64,000 bases of DNA from positions 310,001-374,000 of the forward strand of contig NZ_CAESCH010000002.1 of the NCBI RefSeq assembly GCF_903166545.1, given 5' to 3'. Below, piece after piece: positions 9,018 to 19,490 of this stretch (position 1 is its first letter; every line of letters begins with the position of its first letter). The notes below the pieces were generated by a model. That model was not told the origin of the DNA, did not search any database, and was given only the letters and a program-made list of their open reading frames with translations. The translations under genes and the position numbers were made by a program. The stretch comes from Metabacillus schmidteae (GTDB lineage: Bacteria; Bacillota; Bacilli; Bacillales; Bacillaceae).

Positions 9018-9060
9018 AAGGGGAATTTAATCAGGACAATATACATAGTAGAAAAAAATA

Positions 9061-9110
9061 CGAACTATAGTTCGTATTTTTGGTGATTTTCCAACAATTT
9101 ATGGTAAACT
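9061..9110 (+). promoter_or_regulatory. LexA (DinR) SOS box and promoter of uvrBA
   Basis: CGAACTATAGTTCG (9061-9074) is a perfect dyad with the exact CGAAC/GTTCG half-sites of the Gram-positive LexA box; the central four bases differ from the usual consensus. An extended -10, TGGTAAACT (9102-9110), lies 28 nt downstream, with a weak -35 near 9080-9085 between. Binding of LexA here would block uvrBA until DNA damage. Seen: the dyad. Known: LexA control of uvrBA in Bacillus. Confidence 0.82.
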
Positions 9111-9144
9111 ATTCATAGTGATAAAACGGAATGGAGGCTTATGA

Positions 9145-11130
9145 GTGAGCGAGCAATTTGAATTAGTCTCAAAATACAAACCACAAGGTGATCAGCCTAA
9201 GGCGATTCAATCATTGGTTGAAGGAATCCAGCAAGGCAAACGATTCCAAACATTGCTAGGGGCAACAGGTACAGGAAAAACCTTTACTGTTTCAAATGTG
9301 ATCCAACAAGTAAATAAACCAACCTTAATTATTGCTCATAACAAAACATTAGCAGGACAACTGTACAGTGAGTTTAAAGAATTCTTTCCAAATAATGCTG
9401 TTGAGTATTTTGTTAGTTACTATGATTACTATCAACCGGAAGCCTATGTTCCACAGACAGATACATTTATCGAAAAAGATGCAAGTATTAATGATGAAAT
9501 AGATAAGCTTCGTCACTCGGCTACATCTTCGCTATTCGAAAGAAAAGATGTCATCATTATTGCCAGTGTTTCTTGTATTTATGGTCTCGGTTCACCGGAA
9601 GAATATAAAGAGTTAGTTGTTTCGTTAAGAACGGGAATGGAAATTGAACGAAATCAATTATTAAGAAAACTGGTTGATGTGCAATATGAACGAAATGATA
9701 TTGATTTCCGAAGAGGGACATTCCGAGTGCGCGGAGATGTAGTGGAAATTTTTCCTGCTTCACGTGATGAACAGTGTATCCGCGTTGAGTTTTTCGGTGA
9801 TGAAATTGACCGGATTCGTGAAGTGGATGCATTAACAGGTGAGATTATGGGAGAGCGTGAACATGTAGCGATCTTCCCGGCTTCCCACTTCGTTACAAGG
9901 GAAGAAAAGATGGAGAAAGCCATCAAAAACATAGAAGCAGAGCTTGAAGAAAGATTGGAAGAATTGCGTGAAAACGGCAAGCTTCTTGAAGCACAGCGCC
10001 TGGAACAACGAACAAGATACGACCTTGAAATGATGAGGGAAATGGGCTTTTGCTCCGGAATCGAAAACTATTCCCGACATTTAACATTACGACCTTCAGG
10101 TTCAACACCTTATACACTGCTGGACTTCTTCCCGGAGGACTCACTTATTGTCATTGATGAGTCACATGTTACAGTGCCGCAAATTAGGGGTATGTTTAAT
10201 GGAGACCAAGCACGTAAACAAGTCCTTGTTGATCATGGCTTTCGTTTGCCATCAGCAAAGGACAACAGACCTTTGCGATTTGAGGAATTTGAAAAGCATA
10301 TCGAAAATATTGTGTTTGTCTCAGCGACACCTGGTCCATATGAGATGGAACATACACCTGAGATGATTCAACAGATTATCCGTCCAACAGGACTGCTGGA
10401 TCCTACAATAGATGTTCGTCCAATTGAAGGGCAAATTGATGACTTAATTGGAGAAATTCAAACAAGAGTTGAAAAAAATCAACGTGTGCTGATTACAACA
10501 TTAACGAAGAAAATGTCGGAGGATTTAACAAATTATCTGAAGGAAATCGGCATTAAAGTCAATTATCTTCACTCAGAAATTAAGACTTTAGAGCGTATTG
10601 AAATTATCCGTGAGCTACGCCTTGGTAAATATGATGTGTTAGTCGGAATCAACCTTTTAAGAGAAGGGTTGGATATTCCTGAGGTCTCACTTGTTGCCAT
10701 TTTGGATGCAGATAAGGAAGGGTTCCTTCGCTCAGAGCGATCACTCATTCAAACGATTGGGCGTGCTGCCCGTAATGCAGAAGGCCATGTGATTATGTAT
10801 GCAGATAAAATGACGAATTCGATGGAGATTGCGATTAATGAAACGAAGCGTCGCCGTCAAATTCAAGAAGAGTTTAACGAGAAGCATGGTATTACCCCGC
10901 AAACGATTCAAAAAGAAATCCGTGACGCTATCCGTGCGACAATGGCTGCAGAAGACCAGGAAGAATATGAAACAACAGCAGCAAGTAAACTGACGAAGTT
11001 AACGAAGAAAGAACGGGATAAAGTGATTGCTGATATGGAAAGTGAAATGAAGGAAGCAGCAAAAGCGTTGAACTTTGAACGGGCTGCCGAGCTTCGTGAT
11101 TTAATTTTAGAACTGAAAGCGGAAGGATGA
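9145..11130 (+). CDS. uvrB: Excinuclease ABC subunit B
   Basis: The damage-verifying helicase subunit of nucleotide excision repair; it is loaded by UvrA and recruits UvrC. The start is GTG 9145, with GGAGG (9133-9137) 7 nt upstream; an overlapping ATG at 9141 is out of frame. The 661-residue protein has Walker A (GATGTGKTF, about residue 39), the damage-clamping beta-hairpin ([12 protein letters not shown]), the DESH box ([11 protein letters not shown]), helicase motifs V-VI ([22 protein letters not shown]), and a C-terminal UVR coiled coil (about residues 625-660) for UvrC contact. It lies 7 nt before uvrA, so the two form one operon under the SOS box. Confidence 0.97.
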   Translation: MSEQFELVSKYKPQGDQPKAIQSLVEGIQQGKRFQTLLGATGTGKTFTVSNVIQQVNKPTLIIAHNKTLAGQLYSEFKEFFPNNAVEYFVSYYDYYQPEAYVPQTDTFIEKDASINDEIDKLRHSATSSLFERKDVIIIASVSCIYGLGSPEEYKELVVSLRTGMEIERNQLLRKLVDVQYERNDIDFRRGTFRVRGDVVEIFPASRDEQCIRVEFFGDEIDRIREVDALTGEIMGEREHVAIFPASHFVTREEKMEKAIKNIEAELEERLEELRENGKLLEAQRLEQRTRYDLEMMREMGFCSGIENYSRHLTLRPSGSTPYTLLDFFPEDSLIVIDESHVTVPQIRGMFNGDQARKQVLVDHGFRLPSAKDNRPLRFEEFEKHIENIVFVSATPGPYEMEHTPEMIQQIIRPTGLLDPTIDVRPIEGQIDDLIGEIQTRVEKNQRVLITTLTKKMSEDLTNYLKEIGIKVNYLHSEIKTLERIEIIRELRLGKYDVLVGINLLREGLDIPEVSLVAILDADKEGFLRSERSLIQTIGRAARNAEGHVIMYADKMTNSMEIAINETKRRRQIQEEFNEKHGITPQTIQKEIRDAIRATMAAEDQEEYETTAASKLTKLTKKERDKVIADMESEMKEAAKALNFERAAELRDLILELKAEG

Positions 11131-11137
11131 AGCAATT

Positions 11138-14014
11138 ATGGCAATGGAACATATTGTTGTGAAGGGAGCGCGAGCCCACAATTTAAAAAATATCGATGTA
11201 ACCATTCCGCGTGATAAGCTTGTTGTTTTAACAGGATTATCTGGTTCAGGTAAATCATCTTTGGCATTTGATACCATTTATGCTGAAGGACAGCGTCGTT
11301 ATGTTGAATCACTATCTGCATATGCCCGTCAATTTTTAGGCCAGATGGATAAACCTGATGTTGACGCGATTGAAGGGCTATCACCAGCGATCTCAATTGA
11401 CCAAAAAACAACAAGCCGTAATCCGCGCTCAACTGTTGGGACAGTGACGGAAATCTATGATTATTTGCGTTTACTTTATGCAAGAGTTGGTCGTCCAACT
11501 TGTCCTATTCATGGAATTGAAATCTCGTCCCAAACAATAGAGCAAATGGTTGACCGCATTTTAGAATACCCGGAACGAACTAAGCTACAAGTACTTGCTC
11601 CCATTGTGTCCGGTCGTAAAGGAACACATGTAAAAGTGTTTGAAGATATTAAAAAACAAGGGTATGTACGTGTGCGGGTTGATGGAGAAATGCGTGAGCT
11701 CTCAGAAGATATAGAGCTTGAGAAGAACAAAAAGCACTCCATTGAGGTTGTAATTGACCGTATTGTCGTGAAGGAAGGGGTTGCTTCAAGGTTAGCCGAC
11801 TCCTTGGAGGCAGCATTAGGCCTAGGGGAAGGCAGAGTTATCATTGATGTTATGGGAGAAGAGGAACTTCTGTTCAGTGAGCATCATGCATGTCCACAAT
11901 GCGGATTTTCAATCGGAGAACTTGAGCCGAGAATGTTTTCATTTAATAGCCCGTTTGGTGCTTGCCCTGAGTGTGATGGTTTGGGATCAAAACTTGAAGT
12001 TGACTTGGATCTTGTCATTCCAAATAAGGATCTGACACTTAAGCAGCATGCGATTGCCCCTTGGGAGCCAACTAGCTCGCAATATTATCCGCAAATGCTT
12101 GAGGCTGTATGCAATCATTATGGCATTGATATGGATATCCCTGTTAAAGATATACCTAAGCATTTACTCGACAAAGTGCTGTACGGAAGTGATGGGGAAG
12201 AAATTTACTTTCGCTATGAAAATGATTTTGGCCAAATACGGGAAAATTATATTCAGTTTGAAGGTGTTATTCGTAATGTGGAAAGACGTTATAAGGAAAC
12301 AACCTCAGATTTTATTCGCGAGCAAATGGAAAAATATATGGGACATCAAAATTGTCCGACCTGTAAAGGATATCGCCTGAAGAAGGAAACACTTGCTGTT
12401 TTAATTCAAGGAAACCATGTTGGGGAAGTTACAAAGCTTTCCGTTCAAGAGTCACTTGATTTCTTTCAGAATCTATCTTTAACAGATAAAGAAATGCAGA
12501 TTGCGAATCTTATTTTAAAAGAAATTCGTGAAAGATTAGGATTCTTAAATAATGTTGGACTTGATTATTTAACCCTTAATCGTGCTGCTGGAACGTTATC
12601 GGGCGGAGAGGCTCAGCGGATTCGCCTTGCCACGCAAATCGGCTCGCGGTTAACAGGGGTTCTATACATTCTTGATGAACCTTCTATTGGTCTACATCAG
12701 CGTGATAATGACCGATTAATTCAAACACTCCAAAATATGCGTGACATCGGAAACACACTGATCGTTGTTGAGCATGATGAGGACACGATGATGGCGGCAG
12801 ATTATTTAATCGATATCGGACCAGGTGCTGGAATTCATGGTGGTAAGGTCATTTCAGCGGGAACGCCGGAAGAAGTAATGAATGATGACAATTCCTTAAC
12901 CGGTCAGTACTTATCAGGGAAAAAATTTATACCACTTCCATATGAACGAAAAAAACCGGATGGCCGTTATATTGAAATAAAAGGAGCAAAGGAAAACAAT
13001 CTCCGTAATGTTAGTGTGAAGTTTCCATTAGGTACTTTTATTGCGGTAACAGGTGTTTCAGGCTCTGGAAAAAGTACATTAGTAAACGAAGTTCTTCACA
13101 AAACATTAGCGCAAAAATTGCACAATGCAAAGTCAAAGCCCGGCGAACATAAAGAGGTAAAAGGAATTGAACATCTTGAAAAGGTCATTGATATTGATCA
13201 ATCGCCAATCGGTCGAACACCACGTTCCAATCCCGCTACCTACACAGGTGTTTTTGATGATATCCGTGATGTTTTTGCGACAACAAATGAAGCGAAGGTT
13301 AGAGGATATAAAAAAGGCCGTTTTAGCTTTAATGTAAAAGGCGGGCGTTGTGAAGCCTGCCGCGGTGATGGAATCATAAAAATTGAAATGCACTTCCTGC
13401 CGGATGTCTATGTTCCTTGCGAAGTATGCCATGGGAAACGATACAATCGTGAAACACTTGAAGTTACCTATAAAGGCAAAAATATTTCTGACATCCTGGA
13501 AATGACAGTAGAGGATGCTGTTTCGTTTTTCGAAAATATCCCGAAAATCAAGCGGAAACTGCAAACGATTTATGATGTTGGTCTTGGTTATATTACGCTC
13601 GGACAGCCTGCAACAACTCTTTCCGGTGGAGAAGCCCAAAGGGTTAAATTGGCATCAGAGCTGCATAGACGTTCATCAGGCCGTTCCTTATATATTTTGG
13701 ATGAACCAACAACAGGTCTTCACGTAGATGATATTGCACGCTTGTTAAAAGTCCTGCAACGCTTAGTAGATAATGGTGATACTGTGTTGGTCATTGAACA
13801 TAACCTGGATGTGATTAAGGCAACAGATTATTTGGTAGACTTAGGTCCTGAAGGTGGGGACAAAGGCGGCCAAATCGTTGGCTATGGAACTCCGGAGGAT
13901 ATTATGAACAATGAACAATCCTATACAGGGAAATACTTAAAGCCAATTATTGAGCGAGACCGTGATCGAATGAGAAAATTAATAAAAGAAAAAGAAGAGG
14001 TAGCACAAAGCTAA
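11138..14014 (+). CDS. uvrA: Excinuclease ABC subunit A
   Basis: The DNA-damage sensor of nucleotide excision repair, a dimeric ABC-type ATPase. The 958-residue protein has two ATP-binding modules: Walker [15 protein letters not shown] near residue 30 and [13 protein letters not shown] near residue 645, with ABC signatures [13 protein letters not shown] and [13 protein letters not shown]. Two zinc modules are visible: [16 protein letters not shown]...CPECDG (about 255-280) and [16 protein letters not shown]...CEVCHG (about 740-765). Start ATG 11138 follows the uvrB stop by 7 nt, with GGAAGGATGAAG as the binding-site region inside the end of uvrB. The operon ends with a strong terminator. No oddities seen. 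Confidence 0.97.
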   Translation: MAMEHIVVKGARAHNLKNIDVTIPRDKLVVLTGLSGSGKSSLAFDTIYAEGQRRYVESLSAYARQFLGQMDKPDVDAIEGLSPAISIDQKTTSRNPRSTVGTVTEIYDYLRLLYARVGRPTCPIHGIEISSQTIEQMVDRILEYPERTKLQVLAPIVSGRKGTHVKVFEDIKKQGYVRVRVDGEMRELSEDIELEKNKKHSIEVVIDRIVVKEGVASRLADSLEAALGLGEGRVIIDVMGEEELLFSEHHACPQCGFSIGELEPRMFSFNSPFGACPECDGLGSKLEVDLDLVIPNKDLTLKQHAIAPWEPTSSQYYPQMLEAVCNHYGIDMDIPVKDIPKHLLDKVLYGSDGEEIYFRYENDFGQIRENYIQFEGVIRNVERRYKETTSDFIREQMEKYMGHQNCPTCKGYRLKKETLAVLIQGNHVGEVTKLSVQESLDFFQNLSLTDKEMQIANLILKEIRERLGFLNNVGLDYLTLNRAAGTLSGGEAQRIRLATQIGSRLTGVLYILDEPSIGLHQRDNDRLIQTLQNMRDIGNTLIVVEHDEDTMMAADYLIDIGPGAGIHGGKVISAGTPEEVMNDDNSLTGQYLSGKKFIPLPYERKKPDGRYIEIKGAKENNLRNVSVKFPLGTFIAVTGVSGSGKSTLVNEVLHKTLAQKLHNAKSKPGEHKEVKGIEHLEKVIDIDQSPIGRTPRSNPATYTGVFDDIRDVFATTNEAKVRGYKKGRFSFNVKGGRCEACRGDGIIKIEMHFLPDVYVPCEVCHGKRYNRETLEVTYKGKNISDILEMTVEDAVSFFENIPKIKRKLQTIYDVGLGYITLGQPATTLSGGEAQRVKLASELHRRSSGRSLYILDEPTTGLHVDDIARLLKVLQRLVDNGDTVLVIEHNLDVIKATDYLVDLGPEGGDKGGQIVGYGTPEDIMNNEQSYTGKYLKPIIERDRDRMRKLIKEKEEVAQS

Positions 14015-14023
14015 TCTTCTGGT

Positions 14024-14057
14024 TAAAAAGCTGATTTCTTTGGAAATCAGCTTTTTT
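14024..14057 (+). terminator. Rho-independent terminator of the uvrBA operon
   Basis: AAAAAGCTGATTTC (about 14024-14037) pairs with GAAATCAGCTTTTTT (14043-14057) around a TTTG-type loop. The T-tail is part of the 3' arm. Confidence 0.9.
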
Positions 14058-14468
14058 AGGTTTACACCGTTTTTAAAAAACAATCCTCAATTTCCTTAAT
14101 AATAGAAATTTGCAGCCGATATAATATTCGTACCATCCTGGAAAGGATAGAACTTGCACAAGGCTTATTATTGGACAGACCGATTCCCGAATTATGGTGA
14201 TGTTCATACAGGATAATAAAAAAGAATATTTTCATCCAAATGAACTATTAACAATAAATAGCGAACCTGTTTCTTTTTAATCGTTTTATTTGAATTCTGC
14301 AAAAGTTAATTTGGTCCAAGGGTAGCGATTCTGCCACTTGCTAAAGGCGCGTATGATTCCAGGCTGAAGTATAGTTCCTTGGATTAGAGGTGTTTTTTTA
14401 CTGTGTATGTAAATAAGCTTCACTAAAAAGGTCATTCAGAATAACAAGAAGAAAGGATTTAGGGCATC
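14058..14468. other. Gap of about 410 bp between uvrA and the chemoreceptor gene, no clear gene
   Basis: No frame longer than about 28 codons with a start signal is seen. One short frame (14188-14280, reading MVMFIQDNKKEYFHPNELL) could be the tail of a decayed gene, but I cannot name it. CCAAGG (about 14318) and CCTTGG (about 14378) are inverted and would close a 70-nt structured leader. I could not match this to a known riboswitch. A ribosome-binding sequence GAAAGGA precedes the chemoreceptor start. Confidence 0.35.
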
Positions 14469-16158
14469 ATGAATTTATCAATCAAGCGAAAATTAATTGG
14501 GAGTTTTTTGGTTGTCTCCATTATTTTTGGAGCAGCTTCCCTGTTTTCTTATCAAAGTATGAAACAAACAAATGAATCATATGAATATGTGATCGAAACG
14601 GTGGCAGAGTTAAGAGCCATTTCTCAAGCAATTCAAACAGATACAGCCTTACAGTCGGGGTATTATCGTGCATATATGCTGTACGATGACGAGAATTTTA
14701 GAGAAAAGATGAATGAAGCAAATACTCAATTAAATGAAAGTATATCCAAAGGACTAAAGCTTTCAACCTTACAAGAAACAAAGGATCGTCTTCAGACCAT
14801 AGGACTTAAACAATCAGTTCAAGGAAACAGCAAATCGGGTGATGGATGAAAAATCAATTGACGAAGCAAAAGCAATTGAAGATGGTTTAAACCTGATTGT
14901 CCCAATTAGTACGAGTTTAATAGAGGAAGCTCTTTCTATGAATAACTGGTTAAGGGAAGATGTTTTAGAAGAAAGAGTGAAAGAAACCAAGGACGAGTCT
15001 GATCGGGCACAATTAACTCTGATTGTTCTAAGCAGTGTTGCTGCTGTTTTTGCCATTGCGTGTGGAGTAGTAATCTCGATTTTTATTTCGAGACCTATCG
15101 TACGGTTGGGTAACGCAGCGAAGCAGGTGGCTTCAGGAAATCTCCAAGTAGAGAAGATAACCATGAAGAATAAAGATGAAATCCATGATCTTAACGAATC
15201 ATTTAATGCCATGACGGATAACTTGAGGGAAATGATTCGCTCGATAGCTGATCATTCAGATCAGGTTGCAGCATCAGCAGAGCAATTAAATGCAAGTGCA
15301 GAGCAATCGAGCATAGCAACAGAAACCGTTTCTTCTGCGATCCAAGAAATCGCAAGTAGTGCAGAGGAAACAACGACAAAGCTGGAACTTAATTCAAGCT
15401 CATTACATGAAGTTTTACTGGGAATTCATCATATTTCTGAAAGCTCCTCAACTGTTTCTGAGCTTTCAAGAGAAACAACAAAGGAAGCAGAAGAAGGCGG
15501 GCAATACGTGAAAAACAGCCTAGCCCAAATGAGGTTTATTCGTGAATCCGTTGGACGCTCAAATGAAGTTGTCCAATTACTATCACAGCGATCAACGGAA
15601 ATAGGTTCCATACTAGATGTGATTAGTGACATTGCGAATCAAACAAATTTACTGGCGTTAAATGCTGCAATTGAAGCTGCAAGAGCTGGTGAACATGGAA
15701 AAGGCTTTGCTGTCGTTGCGGATGAAGTTAGAAAGCTGGCAGAGCAGTCTCAGCAATCAACAAAGAATATTGCAGAATTAATTACATTCATTCAAAAAGA
15801 TACCGAAGAATCAGTAAATATAATGAATGAAGTTGTTCATAATGCGAATGAAGGTGTAAAAGTATCAGAAAGAACCTCTGAAAAGTTTGCTCAAATTTTG
15901 ACAAGTACAATAAATATTACCCCGCAGATTGAACAAGTAACAGCAACGGTACAGCAAATATCAGCAAGTATTGATGAAATTGCAAATTCGGCAATGGAGG
16001 TTTCCCGCTTGGCTCAAGAGAATGCCGCCAGTTCTGAAGAAGTAGCTGCATCAACTGAAGAGCAACTAGCATCAATGCAGGAAATAGATTCATCCGCTCA
16101 GGCTCTTGCCCATATGGCTGAAGAGTTAAAAAATGTAGTTGGTCGTTTTAAGATTTAA
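14469..16158 (+). pseudogene. Methyl-accepting chemotaxis protein interrupted by a frameshift
   Basis: Two overlapping frames together make one chemoreceptor. Frame 1 (14469-14849) gives the N-terminal membrane helix (residues 10-28) and the first half of a four-helix-bundle sensor, then departs into an unrelated tail ([14 protein letters not shown]). The continuation, [18 protein letters not shown], is in the frame that starts to be open at 14803 and runs to 16158. The join is at about 14803, where one extra G (or loss of two bases) after the codons for QTI would account for it. The second part has TM2 (about 15005-15090), HAMP, and a complete signalling tip ([35 protein letters not shown]). 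No homopolymer tract is present, so slippage is unlikely. As read, the sensor cannot be made in full; the downstream part could still start at GTG 14839. It may be a true mutation or a sequencing error. Confidence 0.85.
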
Positions 16159-16168
16159 TAGATAACCG

Positions 16169-16202
16169 GAAAACTCGTCATAGCTGACGGGTTTTCTTTT
16201 TT
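16169..16202 (+). terminator. Rho-independent terminator after the chemoreceptor gene
   Basis: GAAAACTCGTCA (16169-16180) pairs with TGACGGGTTTTC (16185-16196) with one G-T pair, loop TAGC, followed by a T-run. Confidence 0.88.
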
Positions 16203-16360
16203 TGATTATAGAATCGACCCAACTACTTATTTTTCATCATACTAACTTCCCGTCTAGTACATAAGATTCATTTCTTTCCAAATAGAAAGTGTGTCATCTA
16301 GTTTAGTAACCGTTCACAAACTCTATCAGAATAGGAATTAGCTTATTTTTGTGTGATAGT

Positions 16361-16407
16361 TTGACACATTTATCCAAGTTGACGAAACCTAAAAAATAGA
16401 ATTAGAT
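16361..16407 (+). promoter_or_regulatory. Candidate promoter region of the two-component operon
   Basis: Two -35-like hexamers, TTGACA (16361-16366) and TTGACG (16379-16384); the second is 17 nt from TTAGAT (16402-16407). The -10 is poor. GTGT and ACAC flank the first -35 (about 16351-16367) as a small dyad. The rest of the 16203-16449 gap shows nothing else. Confidence 0.3.
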
Positions 16408-16449
16408 ATGGTAATAAGAGATATGGCTTTTATGGAAAGGAGCATATGA

Positions 16450-18255
16450 ATGAAGAGCATCAGAAGTCGTTTATTCCTTATGCTTCTTATTTTTATTATC
16501 ATCCCGTATTTTTTATCTGTTTTTGTCATTTATGGATATACAAAAAATAGAGTGGAGCAGCAAGCACTTAAGGCTAGTCATAATCAGATGGATAAACTTT
16601 CGGAGGAACTGGAGCAATACTTTGATGAAATGGTCAACCTGCCTTACCTTATTTACCGAAATCCTGATTTTTTTACTATTTTCACAGACGAGTCAGAAGA
16701 CCTTCCTCCACAATCTAAGGAAAACAGTGTTGAAACGTTTTACTTGATGAGAAATGAAATCCGTCAAGTTCGTTTTTATCTTGATAAAAAGAAAGAGTCG
16801 ATTACGGCTTATCATGCAAAAGTGAGTGTTCCAAAGCAAAAGCCGGACGTATTGAATGAAGATTCTATTAAAAAACTATACAATTCGAACAGATCTGATC
16901 TGATTGAACCGCCGCATCAGATTGAAAATTATAATGATGCGGCGATTGTACCGGATTCTGACAAAACGGTTGTATTGACGATTCACCATAAAATAGTTGA
17001 TATTTTATCAAATGAAGTTCTTGGCTTCATTTCTATTGATCTTGATCTTGATGTATATGCCAGGTTGTGTAACAGCCTGATTGAGGAGAATGAAGAATCA
17101 GTGCTGCTTATTGATGCTAATGATCGTGTCATGTATGCAACAGATGCTTCGTTAATTGGAAAAACTGCACCTGATGAGTTATTGGAGCAACTGAATGAAA
17201 AGAACAAAAATTCAAATGGAGAGATTATCTTATCAAAATCATTATCCGGACCACTCGATAAATGGGAATTGGTGAAAATCACACCTAGTCACTATTTATT
17301 TCAGGAGGCGAGACAAACAGCAATCATCAATATCTTAGTTGGTATCGGAGTTGGATTAATGGGACTTTTGATGATTGGATATGTTTCCTACAGAATTACC
17401 CGTCCGATAAAGACACTTAGCCAAAAAGTTCGGTCCATTGAGGGCGGAAATAGGCAGGTGCCGTTTGGCAGTGATAGAAAAGACGAAATCGGCCATTTAG
17501 ACAATCATATGAAGGAAATGATGGATCGAATAAACCTTCATATTGACCGGGAATATAAATTGGAAATTGAAAATAGAAAAAATCAATTTAGAGCACTGAA
17601 AGCCCAGGTAAACCCGCATTTCTTATTTAATGCACTACAATCAATCGGGGCTGTGGCATTAAGGTCTGATGCTCCAAATGTCTATAAATTAGTAACAACT
17701 TTATCTAATATGATGAGGTACTCGATCAGAGCTGATCAATGGGTATTCCTACATGAAGAGGTTGAATATATTGAACGTTATCTTTCTCTCCAAAGAGAGC
17801 GTTTCGGACATGAACTTAATGTTTCTATACAGTTAAACAAAGAACTGCTAACTATGAAGATTCCGAGTATGATCGTACAGCCGCTAGTCGAGAACTTTTT
17901 TAAGCACTGTTATGAAGAAGGCTTCTATGATGCCAGTTTAAGCATTTATGGAAAAAGAACAGGTAAGAACATCATCCTTACCGTGGAAAATGATACGTCA
18001 AGTGTTACTTCTTCAAAATTGAACTCGTTAAGAGAACAGATCTATTCCTCTTCTTATGAGGGAACGATTTCAAATGATCATATCGGTCTGAAAAATATCC
18101 ATGATCGTTTAGTTTTAAACTATGGAGAGAATGCAGGCTTGAAGCTCGATACGAAGGAAGGCAAAGTTTTTTGTGTGGATCTTATTATCCCGCTCGAGAC
18201 TGACCTGCCAAAGGATGAACAGACGATCTTTTTAGATAAATCTAACATCTATTGA
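16450..18255 (+). CDS. Membrane sensor histidine kinase, YesM type
   Basis: A 601-residue class of kinase paired with AraC-type regulators for sugar sensing. Transmembrane helix 1 spans about residues 8-27 and helix 2 about 286-311, so residues 28-285 form an extracellular sensor, probably of the dCache type. A HAMP domain (SYRITRPIKTLSQKV) follows, then the His_kinase domain with the phospho-accepting His in VNPHFLFNALQSIG (about His 390) and a C-terminal ATPase domain (MIVQPLVENFFKHCYEEG as N box; HIGLKNIHDRL as G box). AAGGAG (16437-16442) precedes ATG 16450 by 7 nt. It is the first gene of an operon with the regulator and a sugar-binding lipoprotein. The ligand is unknown; because levan genes follow, sucrose, fructan or fructose is a reasonable guess. 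Confidence 0.9.
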   Translation: MKSIRSRLFLMLLIFIIIPYFLSVFVIYGYTKNRVEQQALKASHNQMDKLSEELEQYFDEMVNLPYLIYRNPDFFTIFTDESEDLPPQSKENSVETFYLMRNEIRQVRFYLDKKKESITAYHAKVSVPKQKPDVLNEDSIKKLYNSNRSDLIEPPHQIENYNDAAIVPDSDKTVVLTIHHKIVDILSNEVLGFISIDLDLDVYARLCNSLIEENEESVLLIDANDRVMYATDASLIGKTAPDELLEQLNEKNKNSNGEIILSKSLSGPLDKWELVKITPSHYLFQEARQTAIINILVGIGVGLMGLLMIGYVSYRITRPIKTLSQKVRSIEGGNRQVPFGSDRKDEIGHLDNHMKEMMDRINLHIDREYKLEIENRKNQFRALKAQVNPHFLFNALQSIGAVALRSDAPNVYKLVTTLSNMMRYSIRADQWVFLHEEVEYIERYLSLQRERFGHELNVSIQLNKELLTMKIPSMIVQPLVENFFKHCYEEGFYDASLSIYGKRTGKNIILTVENDTSSVTSSKLNSLREQIYSSSYEGTISNDHIGLKNIHDRLVLNYGENAGLKLDTKEGKVFCVDLIIPLETDLPKDEQTIFLDKSNIY

Positions 18256-18287
18256 TTTTTTTCTACATCAAAGGAGGATGGGATAAG

Positions 18288-19481
18288 GTGAAGGCTCTCA
18301 TGATCGATGATGAAATCAATGTCCGTTTTGTGATGAAGCAATTAGGTGAATGGGCGAAATATGGAATTACGACTCTTTTTGAAGCGGCTAATGGACAAGA
18401 AGCCAAAAGAATTATAGAAAAGGAAAGTCCAGAGATCATTTTCACGGATATAAAAATGCCCGGAATGAGCGGGATGGAGCTGATTGAATGGCTGCATACC
18501 AACTCTTATACAGGAAAAGTGATTTTCATCACAGGCTATGACGACTATTCCTTCATGCGAAAAGCGATTCAGTATAACAGCTTTGATTATTTATTAAAGC
18601 CTATTGAAGCAGAGCCATTCAATAAAGCATTGGCTGCTGCAGTTGAAGCTTGGAAAAAGGAAGAGAAAGAACGAAACAACAAAGTAAATGAAGAGATGGA
18701 AAGTGTTCAAAGGTATCGCATGAACCAGGTCGTGACACAAGCCTGCATAGGAGAACATGTTGATGAGCTGGAAATAGCTTCATTTCTTCCAAATGCAAAT
18801 CAATACGAATTAACACTTATTTCTTTTTATCAAATGCATCATGCTGAACCTTATGTACAGCAACTAGCTGCTGAGCTTATGAAACAAGAATGGGGAAATG
18901 CCTTTGCTCTTCAGAACGATATCAATCTTTGTTTGGTGATTTCAATAGAATCGTACTGGATCCTGATTGAAGAATGGATTAGTCAGCATTTTGATATTCC
19001 GGTCAGACTTGTAAGCGGCAAGCCGATAAGCTTTTTAAAAGAGATTCCAAGATCGTTTCAGGATTTACAAAAGGGATTAGAAGGCCAAACCTACCGTTCA
19101 ATTCATCGTGTAAATGACTTGGATGATGCCCGTCGAATGCAGGATATCGTTGCTTATGTTGAGACGTATTATATGGAAGAACTAAGCTTGGAAAAACTGG
19201 CAAACCGCTTCTTCTTAAGTCGGGAGCATATTTCAAGAAAGTTTAAACAACAAACAGGATTGCCACTGTCCAAATATGTAATAAATCTCAGAATTAATCA
19301 AGCGAAAACGTGGCTTACGGAAACAGATGAGAGTATCCTCTCTATTTCATTAATGCTAGGCTATCAGGATGAAAAATACTTTTCAAAGCTATTTAAAAAA
19401 GTGGTTGGTATGACACCTTTTGAGTATCGAAATGCAAAAGAAAAACAAGCATTGACCAGTAGGGAATGTGAAACATACTGA
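18288..19481 (+). CDS. Response regulator with AraC-type DNA-binding domain, YesN type
   Basis: A 397-residue partner of the preceding kinase. The start is GTG 18288, 10 nt after AAGGAGG (18271-18277); a longer frame from 18252 has no start signal. The receiver domain (1-120) has the acidic pocket (IDDE), the phospho-acceptor Asp 54 (FTDIKMPGMSG) and the conserved Lys in YLLKP. A middle region of about 170 residues has no clear motif. The C-terminal 100 residues form two AraC helix-turn-helix units (LANRFFLSREHISRKFKQQ and ISLMLGYQDEKYFSKLFKK, then GMTPFEYR). It probably activates transcription near its own locus. The downstream sacB promoter, which lacks a good -35, is the obvious candidate target; this is inference. 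Confidence 0.91.
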   Translation: MKALMIDDEINVRFVMKQLGEWAKYGITTLFEAANGQEAKRIIEKESPEIIFTDIKMPGMSGMELIEWLHTNSYTGKVIFITGYDDYSFMRKAIQYNSFDYLLKPIEAEPFNKALAAAVEAWKKEEKERNNKVNEEMESVQRYRMNQVVTQACIGEHVDELEIASFLPNANQYELTLISFYQMHHAEPYVQQLAAELMKQEWGNAFALQNDINLCLVISIESYWILIEEWISQHFDIPVRLVSGKPISFLKEIPRSFQDLQKGLEGQTYRSIHRVNDLDDARRMQDIVAYVETYYMEELSLEKLANRFFLSREHISRKFKQQTGLPLSKYVINLRINQAKTWLTETDESILSISLMLGYQDEKYFSKLFKKVVGMTPFEYRNAKEKQALTSRECETY

Positions 19482-19490
19482 GGTGAAAGA

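Noticed and set aside
13133..13639. 168-codon open frame antisense to uvrA
   Set aside because: It lies fully within uvrA, has no binding site, and reads as low-complexity shadow of conserved UvrA codons.
14300..14400. Possible riboswitch before the chemoreceptor gene
   Set aside because: CCAAGG/CCTTGG could close a stem, but the inner sequence fits neither cyclic-di-GMP class nor any other riboswitch I know.
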